Source: Naganishia liquefaciens (lineage: Eukaryota > Basidiomycota > Tremellomycetes > Filobasidiales > Filobasidiaceae). Taken from it: DNA of 64,000 bases. Positions 11,204-23,970 of the stretch are shown in pieces; the first letter of the stretch is position 1, and the number at the start of each line of letters is the position of its first letter. Location of the stretch: contig BLZA01000018.1 of NCBI GenBank assembly GCA_013423385.1, forward strand, positions 558,001 through 622,000. Direction: 5' to 3'. The position numbers and the translations under genes are program-made. Below the pieces are notes generated by a model that did not search any database, was not told the DNA's origin, and worked only from the letters and a program-made list of their open reading frames with translations.

Positions 11204-12629
11204 TTATCCGCTCAAAACCTTGCTCCAGTCTTCAGCCTTGACAAACTCCCTCCATGTCTGAACTCTGGCATTCTCCGCCAGAACCGCCTGACTCGCCGTC
11301 ACATCCTTTCCGCCGTAGTCTGCTCACCCATATGCTCTTGTCAGCGCCACGTCTGGGAACAAGAAGGGGGACTAGGCGCGGGAAGGGGGGCGGGAACGTA
11401 CATCCGAATTCGGCAAAGTACTGCAGCATCTCGGTGAATTCGTCGCCTACCATGGCTTTAAATTGATCGACGGGTGCGGGCGCATACGAACACTTGACGC
11501 CGTTTGCTGGACACACGCTCATCGTCAGCGACTTGAAATCTCGGAAAGAGGCGCGAGGAGACCACGTACCTTCACCCCACGTCGCTGCAAGTTCCGACGT
11601 CGTGATCACGTCGGCGCACGCCAAGACTTCTCCATCCGGCGCTCCGCCCTCGATCGCGCCGACAACGTAGGCTCCGTAGTCGCGCTTGCAGTGAATCAGG
11701 TTCAACTTGGAATCGGGGCTGCCGGGGAACCAGAATGCGTAGGAGCCGTCTTGTTGCTGGTGGGGTGGAACAGTGGTCAAGGTTAGTCTCTGACCGGGTT
11801 CGTTCGAGCGAGAGTTGGAACGTACTTTTCGAGGCTGTTGTGGGAGAATCAAGGGCAGACGCGAACACAGGAATGAGTTGGGATCCTTTGCAAGTCGAGA
11901 CAAAGGGACGTACCGCCATGGCACCGAGAAAGTTTTCCATGTACATGGCCGGCTGTACATCGATGATCGGGAGTCCCTCCTTTTTCGCCAACTCGGTCAG
12001 CTCGGCCTGCGCGATTCTTCCAGATTCAGCACGATGTTTTATCCTCGACGAGAGAAATGCGCAGACATACCTTGGTATCAAAGTGCTCGACATGGGTGTA
12101 CTTTCCGTTGCTAATCTTTCGCACGGGTTCGAGGCCGGACCAGATAAAGGTCTTGATGGTGGAGAGGTTCTGCTTGATGGCGTTGATGAGAATCTTTCCG
12201 TCCTCGATTTCCTTTTTCGCGCCGTGTTCCCTTTGGAAGGGGTTTCGTCAGTACTCTCTTTGATGTATTCAGTAGCGATTGGAGAGAATGTACCAGAAAT
12301 TGGTGACGCCCTACGAAATTGGGATTAGCATCAAGGATACACGCTTCTTTGCAACAAAAAAAAAAAAAGGAGATTCGACCCACAAAGACCATTTGAGCAC
12401 CCTTGACGGCTTCGTCAACCTGCTTCGAATCCCCCATCTCGGCCTTGACGACCTCACATCCCTTCTCCCCGAGCTTTTTTCCCGACGGCTTGGACGGGTC
12501 CCTCGTGACGGCGCGAATACGGTAGGCACGGGACGAGGAAAGGAGGTGGGCGATCACGGAGCCGCCTTGGGTTCCCGTTGCGCCGAAGACGGTGATCAGG
12601 GGTGCAGAGACGTCGGTGGAGATGACCAT
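11204..12629 (-). CDS. NmrA-like family NAD(P)-binding protein
   Basis: Eight exons give 310 aa: 12384-12629, 12294-12310, 12071-12230, 11914-12006, 11826-11834, 11570-11756, 11402-11506 and 11204-11319. The N-terminus has the dinucleotide loop VFGATGTQGGSV, then an RAVTRDP segment and VFGVTNFWEH, all typical of NmrA/HSCARG atypical short-chain reductase-like proteins. These often sense NAD(P)H redox state rather than catalyse a reaction, and I cannot tell which applies here. Two exons are tiny: 17 nt, and 9 nt encoding Pro-Arg-Lys. The 9-nt exon is supported because both flanking introns are normal in size (79 and 69 nt) and the frame closes. It faces the IRC3-side genes across a 580-bp promoter region. 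Confidence 0.85.
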
Positions 12630-12710
12630 TGTGGGTGTGCTGGTGTTGGTGTGGTTGTTGGTGGCTGTTGGGTTGACACAAAGAAGAGAGGACAAGAAGG
12701 AGCGTGTCTG

Positions 12711-12761
12711 TTCCTATCATATTCCTATTATATTCCTATTATATACATACATATACATACA
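12711..12761. repeat. Microsatellite-like AT-rich repeats
   Basis: Three imperfect ATTCCTATTAT units run into an ATAC/ATAT dinucleotide-like tract, 80-130 bp upstream of the NmrA-like ATG. They may contribute to its promoter. Confidence 0.55.
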
Positions 12762-13215
12762 GTGTGCCCGCTTGGCAATGACCGCTCGTCGCTCGTGTCT
12801 CACCTGACTCACCCCCTGCAGCTGCTGATCAGCGCGGCCAATTTGCTTCCGTCTCGCTCGCTCGCTAATCATGCAATTCTCATCCGTGGCCCCGGATTAT
12901 TATTCACCCAAGTCGTCAGCCGTGTGTGCCGGTGCCAATGGATCTGTCATCCAGTCCCCCCCGAGAGAGATCCTCGTGGACGTGTAGTATCCCGCTAACA
13001 GTCATCACGTCGACGCAGACGCCATGCATGATTGCTCAACCAACCGCATATTTCAAGCATACGCTACAAGCCGCATCGATGCGTCATTGCCGCAGAGAGC
13101 GCTTGCCGAATATCTACGACGAGGGTAAAGGAAAACGATGCGTGCTGGCTGCGCACACGTCACGTTCGCCCGTGTGCCGCGTTTTTACAAGCTACAGGCG
13201 TGTCTAGCTGTTGAT

Positions 13216-13824
13216 TTACCCGTTCATGTGTCCTAATCGGCCTTGCTCGATCAAGTCATTCGACGGTGTGAGCTCAATGTTATAGGTGCTCTTGAGCTCA
13301 TCTGCATTGGGCTCGAGCCACTTATAGGCCGATTTAGGTTGTGAGATTGAAGCAGCAGCCTCTTCCTGAAAGTCCGTCTGCCCATCGCGTCCTGTCCCGG
13401 TCCGCGCGCTCAGGAAAAAGTTGCCCGCCTGTGCGAACCTACTTGTGTCTTTCCCGTCAAAGGCGCGAGGGGCACCCGTTGGGATATGGAAAGCAGATCG
13501 GATCGCTCACGTCGTACCGCGTATTTGCCTTTCAAATCGACGTTCATGATACGATCAAGGTAAATGTGTCGTATACACTGAGAGCATCGTTGGACTATTT
13601 TCAGGATTGTCGATGCAAGCCCGACATCAGAGGCCCGGATGATGACTGAAACGCAATGAAGCCGCGTCTTGGTGATATGGGGAGCCTTCCTGTCAAATAT
13701 CACAGAGATTCATGTCGTTCATTTGATGCCGGATTCACCGATGAGGCGGATGACGAGGCCGTAGATTGTTGGGGTGTTTCCTGGAATGAAAGACAGGAAG
13801 CGCCGTCCATCCGGATTCAACTCG
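13216..13824 (-). CDS. Unrecognised coding block (3' end of a spliced gene)
   Basis: The most convincing part is the last exon, 13216-13428: 70 codons ending in TAA with a natural-looking composition (it contains FFLSARTGTGRDGQTDFQEE) and a CACAG acceptor. A phase-0 donor at 13517/13518 joins it to an upstream exon containing IMNVDLKGKYA. A further open block at about 13718-13824 (NPDGRRFLSFIPGNTP) may belong to the same gene. I could not place the start or all splice sites, and the 5' end may run into the IRC3 promoter. I do not recognise the family. Later block boundaries are approximate. Confidence 0.45.
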
Positions 13825-14109
13825 CTGCAAGAGAGACTCGAGTTTGAATCTCAATCGATATTCGATCGTCTTTGCGGGCGCCGGAAAACTGAAACACTAC
13901 CATCTCTCTTGATCATCAGAGCGTCATGTCGTCGTTTTTCCCGTTCACTTAGGAATTCGCCCGAGACGAACATTGGACGACCCTCGCGCCCGTCTGTAAG
14001 GGCTATTGCACTCTCACGATTCCAAAGCCGCGGGAACGCAGAAGCGTAGGATGAGGTGCTGAAGCGATCGTCATTCGAAATCAACCAAAAGTCGAGGGAA
14101 TTTACAAGG

Positions 14110-17028
14110 ATGCTCCGGTCAATCCTCTGCTGCCGATGTTGGCCTCCATCGACCGTTCGACGGGCTAGATCATCATTCACTCCCAAGATATTCCCGTCTT
14201 CAACGGTCTTGTCGTCACCTTGGAGCATCCGATACTGCCCGTCTTCGTCCGCTGCGGCGCTCGTGAAATCCGACGAGAAACGGGGGACGCGCGAACCGGT
14301 CTCATTCCGGGACAGTCCCCTGAATTTGGAGGTGTCAGCCGGCGAGCGGACCGGAAGGAACGTCAGGGGTCGTTTGCCAACATGGCTTCGTCCGTATCAG
14401 GTTGATGTGATCGAGACGTGCGTGAGTGCGTTGGATAGGGGCTTGCAGCGCATAGGCGTCAGTTCGCCAACGGGGAGTGGAAAGACAGTGATGTTGTGAG
14501 CATCAAGCTTGTCTTGGGTTAACAACAAACTCACGCGCATGCGGTTGTCCAGCACGCATTTGATTCCACTCTTGCTTGAAAGGGGAGAGCCTGGAGGACG
14601 CGTGGTCGTGCTCGTCGGCAACATCGGTTAGTGAACGCTGCCGAGGCACAAAGGATGGCGTGCTCATCGACAGTGGTAGAACTCGCGAGGCAGGCTTTCG
14701 CTACAATCAAATCGTCTCATCCCGATTATCAAGTCGAGCTGGAGCAAGGGTCGATGGTAGCAAGCGGCGAAGCAGACGTGTAAGGCGCGCACGGTGTCAT
14801 GCTCGGGATCGCTCGCTGAATGCTCCTGCAGGACTATCGCAACGTATCAGACACTCCGCCAGGACTCGAGACTGGCGAAATACGATCCTTCAAAGTTTCG
14901 AGGTGTCATTGTCGACGAGGCTCATCACGTTGCCGCTCCAAGGTGAGTTGCCGGATGCAAGCCCAGGCGTTGACTCATGAGGATGATTAGCTACATCAAG
15001 CTTCTTTCACACTTCAACTCTGCCGTAAAAGCTGCGATGAAGCAGAAGGAAGACTCGCGCTACGCGGAAAAAGTTGAACAACCGGGTCTCCCTTGGCCCA
15101 CCGCCCCTTTACGAGATAACACTGTTTCTCTACATGCCGCAGCCGTTCCCATCATCGGCTTCACCGCAACTTTTTCTCGGCATGATGCACTCGCTCTTTC
15201 TCAAGTATTCGAGGAAATCGTCTATCACCAAGACGTGATAGATATGCTTGACGCTGGCTGGCTGGCACCAGCGCGGTTCACGACCGTCAAGGCGAATCTC
15301 AATCTTTCAGAAGTAGCAATCAGCAAGTCATCGGATGATTTTTCCCCGACATCATTGGCATCGGCGATGAATACCCCGGCAGTGAATGAGCTCGTGGTAA
15401 AAGTCTTTCTCGATCGTGCCAGTACGCTTCATCGATCCCGTCACGGCCTGAAACGCTGATGCACATATCGCAGGAGACAGATCTTCAACCTTGATCTTTT
15501 GTGTCGATCTAGCGCATGTTGCGTCGCTGACCGATGCGTTCCGTCAAGCCGGAATTGATGCCCGATACGTTACGGGCAATACCAAAGAATCTGAGCGAAA
15601 GAGTCTAGTCGAGGCGTTCAAGGCGAGAGAGTTCCCCGTCATGATCAACTGTCACTTGTTCACGGAAGGCACCGATATTCCGAATGTAGGTTGTTGCGAT
15701 AGCGTCGTCATCACGCTTACATGAGTACCAAGATTGACTGCATATTGATCGCCCGGCCTACCCGCTCTCGCAATCTATTCAGCCAGATGGTCAGTTCCGT
15801 TTCTATGAGTTCTTTGATCAGCGCTCCTAACTTCTTGCGAGATAGATCGGGCGTGGCCTTCGACATTCTCCAGGCAAGACAGACTGTCGAATCATCGATC
15901 TGGTGGACAATATCGGGAAAAATGGAGGGATCGTTACCGCGCCGACTCTTTTCGGGTTGGACATTGACGCTGCAATCGATAGTGAGCTTGATCTTCCGTT
16001 GCGGAGGAAACCATCCCTGATAAGCCCTAGACGAGACCCTTGACAGTCTTCGAGAGAGGGCCGAGCGGAAGATGCAGGAGGCGCAGCAGCAACAAGGTGA
16101 AGTTGAGAATCTGCAGATCGAGGACGGGGTCTCGTATCTGGAGGACGATGACCCTTTCCGCCTCGAGGACGCTGCATCGACACACGCACGGGCCAAATCA
16201 ATTTATGGATGGGTAAGTCCTCGTCTCCGGTATGGCACGCCGGGCAACTGATCAGCGATGCTCCTAGGTCTCTTGCGGAGACGACAAATACGTTCTGGAT
16301 GCGTTTGGTACCGATGTCTTTTCCATCACTGAGGTAAACACCGTCTATCAAATTAACCATATGCATAAATCATTCAATACGGCCGGGGACAAGGGACGGA
16401 GCTTTGTACCACCGAGAAAGACGATTTTCGGTCGGGCGCAAACCTTGGCGGAGGCTTTCCGCTATGGGGACGCTCTCATCGAGAAGATGGTCGCACGGTC
16501 GCTTTTACCCAAGTTTGTTTCCTTTCGCTCTTTCGTTCCAGCTGCTGCAACTGAGTCGAACTACCAGGCTGTACAAGTGGGCGGATTGGAGGCGTAGGCC
16601 CGCGACGGGTGCGCAACTTGAGATGCTAGAACGCCTGGGATACTCGAATACAGATTCCCGGTATCGCAAGGACAAAGAAGGTGCGGTCGGTTCTGCATAC
16701 ACGTCTGGTCAGGTGAGTCGTCTGCAGAAATGGCATGATGAGGGTGGAGTGACGAAATACGCAAAATTGCAGGTGGCTTCGATACTGTAAGTCATTTCAC
16801 GTAACCTTGACTCAATCTGACGATTCCGTGCAGGACGGCGATGAAACACGGTGCCAAAGTGAGTCGTGCATTATTATGCCGCGTTGAATTAGCTGAATGT
16901 GTGCCCAGGGACGCGCATCAAAGGCAGGCAAGCGGGCGGCGAGAGAGGAAAGTATCAGGAATAGAAAAGCTCAGAGAGAAGCCGCGCACACGGTTAGCGT
17001 TGGCCCGCTGGCGGGATCGAATAGATGA
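14110..17028 (+). CDS. IRC3: Mitochondrial DEAH-type helicase, Irc3-like, with an apparent 1-nt frameshift
   Basis: Twelve exons: 14110-14495, 14553-14779, 14832-14942, 14991-15421, 15474-15685, 15733-15789, 15846-15981, 16031-16212, 16268-16512, 16568-16786, 16834-16858 and 16909-17028. The Arg/Ser-rich N-terminus fits a mitochondrial targeting sequence. Motif I is SSPTGSGKT (about residues 118-126), motif II VDEAHH, motif III GFTAT and motif [13 protein letters not shown]. This set and the C-terminal tail fit yeast Irc3, a branched-DNA helicase of mitochondria. Exon 2 changes frame at about 14626: the first frame ends in TAG, and conserved coding resumes one base out of phase. The exon sum is 2351 nt, one short of a multiple of three. 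Everything else is intact, so a recent lesion or a sequence error fits better than old decay. Confidence 0.8.
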
Positions 17029-17805
17029 GGCGCGACTTGCGCTTATGCAATAGATGGGTGGGAGGGATGAGTTGTATAGAGTTTGGATAGCTCGTCGATA
17101 CGTTCACCGTGCGGAAGGACACGAACGTTATAGCACCAGAGAAATGGCATGGCAATGGATACTTTTTGCATCGCATTTCGTTTCGTCTATTCATTGGGAT
17201 CCTTGGACCTACTCTGATACCCAGCGCGCAAAGCGTTTTTCTGCAAGCGTATCTTTGCGTCTGCCAATTGGTTGCCTTTCGACCTAACAGTCAAGCCCAG
17301 AACATGCACATATTCGGAACGCGTGTCGTCCGTTCAAGCTCATGAGATGGGCGCGTCTGCGCCATGGTACGAATATCAGATCGCGCTTTGCCGGGAGGGC
17401 CAGCCATATTCCAGGATACAAGGCCCTGAGCAACGCGCGATTGCATGTGCCTGTTGACCGCATGTATATAGCTCCGGGGTATCCCACGAGTCGCTCACCT
17501 CGACGAGGAGAACGGCGCGCCTGGCTCGAGGGATTAATTAGCTCATTTGCCCTCATGTGCACGACGCGTCGATTTGCATCCGATCTGCCATCTTTCCGCC
17601 CACCAGGGTCGTCGATTCATCTTTCAAGCGTGATCCGGCGGGGATTCTGGCAAAGAGATCGACTTGTCCACGAATAAGGTCATCGCGGAGCGCAAATTGA
17701 CTCGAGTCTTGGAGGGTACCAACAGTCTTGAACGGATCTTGCACAGGCGCGATAGTATACCTCGATACCACGCGATCCTGGCGAGATCCTGTCCGCGACA
17801 CCATC
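17029..17805 (+). promoter_or_regulatory. RIF1 upstream region with two ACGCGT boxes
   Basis: Two perfect MluI cell-cycle boxes (ACGCGT) lie at 17319-17324 and 17564-17569, about 490 and 240 bp before the RIF1 ATG. In fungi this box is bound by MBF-type factors that switch on genes at G1/S, which would suit RIF1. A TATATA motif lies near 17464. No gene is supported in the 777 bp. Two 6-bp matches in GC-rich DNA can occur by chance. Confidence 0.4.
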
Positions 17806-20800
17806 ATGACGATCCACCCAACACCACGTCGCGCCCCTGCAACGGAAACCCTCGACGACGTATTCACCGCCATCATCCCTCCCTCTTCGTCTGACCTCGA
17901 GGTCTTCCAGAAGAAGGGCCAGGGAAAGATGGATCCCTTGCAGAGGAGACTATCGATGATGACCGGACGCAAGCGGGATCTAGTCGGTGTCATTCGCGCG
18001 AGCCGGGCGGACGGGATGCGGAAATTGGACGTGGTGAATAGGACGGAGAAGATGGATGAGGAGAATACGGGTAGGATTCTCGTGCTTTTCTCAATGACGT
18101 CGTGCGCTAACAAGCACGTCAAAAGTACCGGGTGTAGCGCGCACACCCAAGGTATCCTTCTCGCCCTACAACCGACATCATCCATATAATCCTGCCATGC
18201 GCGTTTCATCCTCGCTGAAGCAGTCCACGACTGTCAACGCCGGTGAGGCATCCCCCGGGACGCCGCTGCGGACGATCAAGAGCGGTCAACAGGGGGAAGA
18301 CAAGATTATGCGGTCGGGATTGCTGGTTGATGTCGTTGGATCCACGCCATCGCAATCAGGGGACGTCCCTCAAACATCAACCATCACGCCTCTGACGACT
18401 GCTCCAACGAGACCCGTATCGATTGTCAAATCGATTCTCAAGCGACATCACTCGGCTACACCAATCCGGATCGCCGAGAACGTCGAGCAAGGGACGCGCG
18501 AGAACACCGAGGAGTCGAGGACTCGTCTGGGCAGTCCGAGGCCAGGGCTTGTCAAGATGGATTCGTTTGCGTTGGCGGCAAAGGCGAGAAGTGCCGCTGG
18601 AGCTTCGGTTGGCGATGACCGTAAAGGGGGTGAAGAAGCACCGGGGTCCGATGGCACGGTTCCAGAGGGGGGAGACGATACCGCAGAGAAGGAGAATCAG
18701 GAAACAGGATCTGGCACCGGAGATGACTCAAGCGGCCAAAGACCTGGGTCGGGAGAGACTAGTCGGCGGGAGATCGGGTCGAACAGCGTGGATTCGTTGC
18801 TGGATATCATCATCCACGAAGCCGATGACCTGCTGGCAGTCGAGGATGCGTATAGCCTGCTTCAAGTTCGCTATCGGAGCCTTTTCGCCGCGATTGCTGC
18901 AACGCCAACAAATAACAAAGTCGAGCTCGATTCGGCGCTGGAAAGCTTCCGGACCCGGTCGAGCGATATCTTTCGTGCGTTCTTGCGCGATATCACCCGT
19001 CTGGTGGAAACGCCGATTACATCCATTCCGCCGCCACTACTAGACTCGTCGCCGCCACCGACAGGACACTTGGATCCGACAGTCGTCACGCCGAGCCCCT
19101 CACCGGACGGTAACCACCGTCTAGCAAACTTTACACGCAGGGGTAAACAACCGACGATCAGCGCGCATGCGCCCATCAGTCCAGTGCTCGGAACGGTGCG
19201 CAGCAATGGCCCAACATCGCCAAAACCCACACGACAGGGCTACTCCGAGGCCGAGGTGCGCTGGCGACGTGCGCTCGCCGGTGTCGGGCAGGCATCGTTG
19301 CGGTTCCTTGCTTTTGTGCTGCATCGTGCGGAACTGCATCGGTGCATGTCGGATACGGACGTGACCGAGCTCATCAGGACTGTCCTCATGATACCGACGA
19401 CGCCAAAGCTGTACACGCCAAACCCGAAGAAATCGTACGCGCTGGCCATGTATAGCCTGTGTCACCTGCAAGTACCCATCGCGTGCATCAACCCGATCAA
19501 GGAAAAGTTCATGCAAGTGATCACGTACGGCTTGGGCGACGGTGGAATCAAATGTTGGGGCACGGGGTTGAGCAAGCAGAAGACCGAGGGAGGCAACGTC
19601 AAGGCTCGACTGGAATGTTTTGCCGCCATGGCCAACGCCCATGTGCAGTATCCGTCGTTGTTCATTCCGCGGCACAAAGAGTATCTTCCCTTGATCTTCA
19701 AGGCGCTCATCGATGGCCAGGCCGGGATGAAGGCTAGGGCCGGAATGGCGCTGTGTGCATTCGTCAAGGGTCGGTTGAACTGGTTAAGGGAGACGGACAA
19801 GGCGATCAAGGATTGTCAGGCTACGGATACGGCGGAGGATGGCGAAAAGGTCAGGTCGAAGGCTGCGGTTGAAGCTTGGATGAAGGCCAGAAAGGTTGCG
19901 CAGGAGTCCCAGATATCTGCCCAGGTGAGCACCCGCCATCCACCATTGACGGTGCTTGCTAACGTCTGTGCGCAGGACTACTTAACGACGACTGTCAAGC
20001 AGACTCGTGCGGACGCTGAACGGATTGCGGTCTGGGATGCTATCGTCGTTTTACTGACAAAGGCAATGACAACGGATCCCTTGTGGGCATGTACGATCTG
20101 GACGTGTATCGTTTCCTTGCTGGGGCAAACGTACCTGCGCGACCATAAGCGATATAGGCAGATGAACGCCGTTGTCTTGGTGAGTTCCTTATCAACCTCG
20201 ACGTCTGAAACCCTGACGTGTCTTCTAGTCCATCTTGGCGAACCAGGACGAACAAGAGTCCCAAGCGGGCCGAACAACCCTTTGCTGCCTTGCCTGGAAT
20301 CATACCATTCACGCGCTCTTCAATCATCGTGCACGTGAATACATTGACGAAACGTCCAACATGCCTAGACGATATTACGACGTCGACTATACTGTCAACG
20401 GCGAAAAGACGATGAATGCGATCTTGTCTCTGCCTGCGGAAGCTCGCGAGAAGCAGATTGCCGAGTCGGCGAATGTCGCGACCCTTGTGACAGATGACGC
20501 GGGCAAGTTGGAATGGGTCCGAAGCGACACACCTGCAAACCAAATATGGCTGGCATCTTGTGCAAACTCGTTAACACCTATCGTCTACGCTTACACTGGC
20601 GCTATCCTGCGTGCGACACCGCCTCCACCCGGACAAGGCAAGCAGGGCGAGTCGGCAACAGATCCGGCAGTCCAGGCGCAACGAATCAGTACCATATTCG
20701 ACAGACTCTTATTGGAATACTTGCCGACCATGATGGCCGTCAAGGCACTGGATACCATTAAAGTCGAAGGATGGAAGATCCTTCGCGCCGTAGTCGATAA

Positions 20801-23800
20801 CTCGTCGCGCGACAGACTTGCATCGTGGTCAATGAACCGTCTGGTCTGCGAAAGCTTCTTCCGCAACGACGGCCAGAACAAGGAGATCGCGGGCGTCTAC
20901 CGTGATCGCCCATGCTTGGATGCCGCGATAGAAATGGTTACCAGTGGCATTCAGGCTGAGAGTATTCCAGCATGGGGGACGGAACACGTTTGCGCAAATT
21001 TCGTGGGTGGATTCGGCAGACTCTTTGTGGAAGCCGTCAAAGGCTTGAGTGGGATCCTAAGACTGAAAGATACCGGGGAATGGGTGGGCAGGACCAAGGC
21101 TTTGCCGCTTTTGCCCAAGTATCTGTTTCAGGTTTGGGAAAGCTTGTTGGCGCATGTATCGCGACAGACAACAGGTCAGTAAATCGCCCTCTCGCACACT
21201 TTAATACTGATTATCTTGCCGCTCAGATAATCATGCCCACCAGTATCTCGCCGAAATCACCCGCATTCTTGTTGATCTATACAGATCGGACGTTGCTTCG
21301 TACACCCCGCTGTCCATTACCCAAGATACAGCGTATGATCCAGAGGTTCGAAGATCTGAAATGTGTCTCTACCTTTCCGAGACTGCGAACCGCATCCTGC
21401 TCGACAACGCCTTTTCGCAGACTCGCTTGACCTTGAATAGCACCATCGACGCCCTTGACAAAATTCCTGCGCCAAACGTTATGAGCGCCGATTCATCGGG
21501 CAATCCGACCTCCGCTGGATATCTGCTCCACCACGTCACCAGCAGCCTGGCAAACGCTACCGAAATTTCGAAAGCAGGTATCAAATCGTATCTCGACCTT
21601 TTCTCCTCTTTACTGGCGATGACACTCGCAGGATCCGGAGGAAAGCGAACACTCGGTCAAATTACATATGCTTTTACGACGCCTACTGATGGAATGCTTG
21701 TCCCAGAAATCACTCGCGGTATTTGGTCGATATTATGTACGTCTTGCAGCCATATCCAAGCATGCCTACAACCTAATTATCTGCATGTTCAGGCGAGTCG
21801 TGGTGTTCGACGCTGCGACGACACGCTAACAATAGTGGTTCCGGATCTGGTCATACCCTTGACCTGCTCGTCAGCCTCCTTTGTTTGCCTTTCAAGTGAG
21901 TAGCGCTCAACAATTGTCGATTTTTGATTACTTACTGCTCCTCCCTACTGTAGAACTCGCGTTGATCACAGTGCCATCTGGTCGGAAGGTTGGACGAGGT
22001 CTTGGCATACCTTGTTCGCGACCGCGTATGCTAGAAGTGAAGCTAGACAGCTTTCCTACTTTGCCTCGATCGTGGAACCCATTTGTCAGAGTATACTGGC
22101 GAATGAGTTTTCTCGTGCCTCGATCATGTAAGTAGCTGGTATTTGCCTGGAATAAATCCTGGCTGAACCTTCCTTTCTTAGCGTCGACGACGACGTCTGG
22201 TCCTGTTTCGAAGCATTGACTTTCAAAATGGATACCGTGTCGGCCGACAATGGAGCAGGCCCATTGTCATTCTTCGCATTGGTTGATCAGTTGGCGTCGC
22301 GACACTCTGCCGAAATTAACAAGGTTTCCCAGCTCGTATCTGCTGCTCTCGCTTGCACGGACTTCTGCAATGTTGGCTCTGAGACGGTTCAGCGACTATG
22401 GATTGCGGCTCTATCTGTACGTGCAATTCATGCCTCGACTTTCCGATCAACCTCATCCAATAGTTTCCTAGGCACATCATTCGCCTCTCAGCAATGAAGC
22501 TGAGACTCTATTCACAAAGCTTATCTGCACAGAGCTAAAGGGAACGAGCGCCGGGCTGACCGAAGTACTGCGTTCCGTGTCACCCATATTCTGCACACTC
22601 CTGTCTTCGCCCTCTGTCCAAGATCGCAATTCGTTTCGAACCTTGTGGAATGGAACATTCGGAAAAGTCGAGGTCTCCGAGCAAGAAATATCGCAAGACC
22701 TGCTTCCGTTGCTGCTCGAACGCTGGGAAGATGATAATACTACTTTCGATATGCCGATATGGCTCAAGGCGAAAGAGGAAAGTCAGGCAGGCCGAGCTGC
22801 AATCACCACAATACATTATGAAGCCGACATTTCAAATCACTTCGGCGAGTGTCAATCCACGCCTGACGATCAGAATTCACAATCTCGACGCGTGCGAACG
22901 AGTCGACATCCGGATAACCCGCCAGCTATATCTTCAAGTTCAAATTCTGAGATTCCCCCAACTTCTTCAACTCCCGCCACGACACAAAACAATGTCGTAG
23001 CAAAGGGACGCACAGCAGCGAAGCGAATGGGAAAGAAGTCGCGCAAGCGATCTCGAGCGCCAGAGCCGAAGGAAGGGGAAGTGTCCGGACCAGTGAGACA
23101 AGTCGCTCTTCAGTTAGAGAGCAGAGGTTTAGGAGAAGTCCCAGGTGAATATTTTACAACAGGCGAGGTTTGGCATGAGCTCAATCAGAAGGTCTTCACC
23201 CAGATGTTCGCGCTAGCAAGAGACGAAAGGTTCAACCAGCAGGCGACCAAGTGGTCTCCACACGCTCGCAAGCTAAACAAGACAGCTCAATAACATCAAG
23301 CAAACGATCCAGCCGCAAAACCGATGCAGATCGATCAATATCTGCGATCAGGCAAGAGACGCCGGCGCAAGAAGCGGATGCCATGGAAGAAATAGAAGAG
23401 GCCTTGTCTGCACCTGATGAGCCAGAAGACCGGGTGGAAGTTGTGATCGAGTCTCAAGAGCGCAGATCCAAGGCAATCACGAACCACCCAGGTGCGTTTT
23501 GTAGGAGGTTTCTGGAACCTTTCACTGAATGTTCGAGGCAATGGGCAACGCTGACTTAATTCTCTACAGTTGATCGCAATTCTGGCGCGAAAAAGGCAGC
23601 AGTCCTATCAGAGGATCGCTCGTCTGTGAGAGCTAAGGCGACACCGATGTCGCCAGCGGCAGAAAGCTCAGTGGCGAGTCCCGAACCGGTCAGAAAAGGG
23701 CTATCCCGGCGCGATGTCCTCACTCTTATCGAAGAGGCTGCCAGCATGAAATCGACTATCTCTCGGCTTGAGATATCAGAGATCAACCGACTGATGGCTA

Positions 23801-23859
23801 TGTTGGAGGAGCTACGAAGCTCAAGTGTTACAGCTTTGAAGGAGAAATTGTCAAAGTGA
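17806..23859 (+). CDS. RIF1: Rif1-type telomere and replication-timing protein
   Basis: Eleven exons give 1833 aa: 17806-18070, 18126-19924, 19976-20179, 20229-21174, 21227-21736, 21793-21895, 21954-22127, 22182-22416, 22472-23144, 23189-23491 and 23570-23859. The central region (about 200-1350) is a long helical-repeat array matching the Rif1 N-terminal domain family. The N-terminal tail carries KVSF at residues 97-100 and SILK at 191-194, the two classic docking motifs for protein phosphatase 1, in the order seen in other Rif1 proteins. The C-terminus has a basic Lys/Arg-rich stretch and a short coiled-coil-like end. Known Rif1 proteins bring PP1 to origins to oppose DDK and shape telomeres. 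The start is the first in-frame ATG. The 44-nt intron at 23145-23188 is the least certain junction. Confidence 0.88.
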
Positions 23860-23970
23860 CAAGTGGAGTTGGTCTTAACGGCGGACCCTTGTATAATCTG
23901 TCCATTTATGGTAACACGCTTACCCAAAGTACAACGAGAGGATTATTATATTGATAGCACCGATGCGGTA

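Noticed and set aside
17553-18209. Long minus-strand open frame of 218 codons
   Set aside because: It is antisense to the first two RIF1 exons and the RIF1 promoter; its composition mirrors the plus-strand gene.
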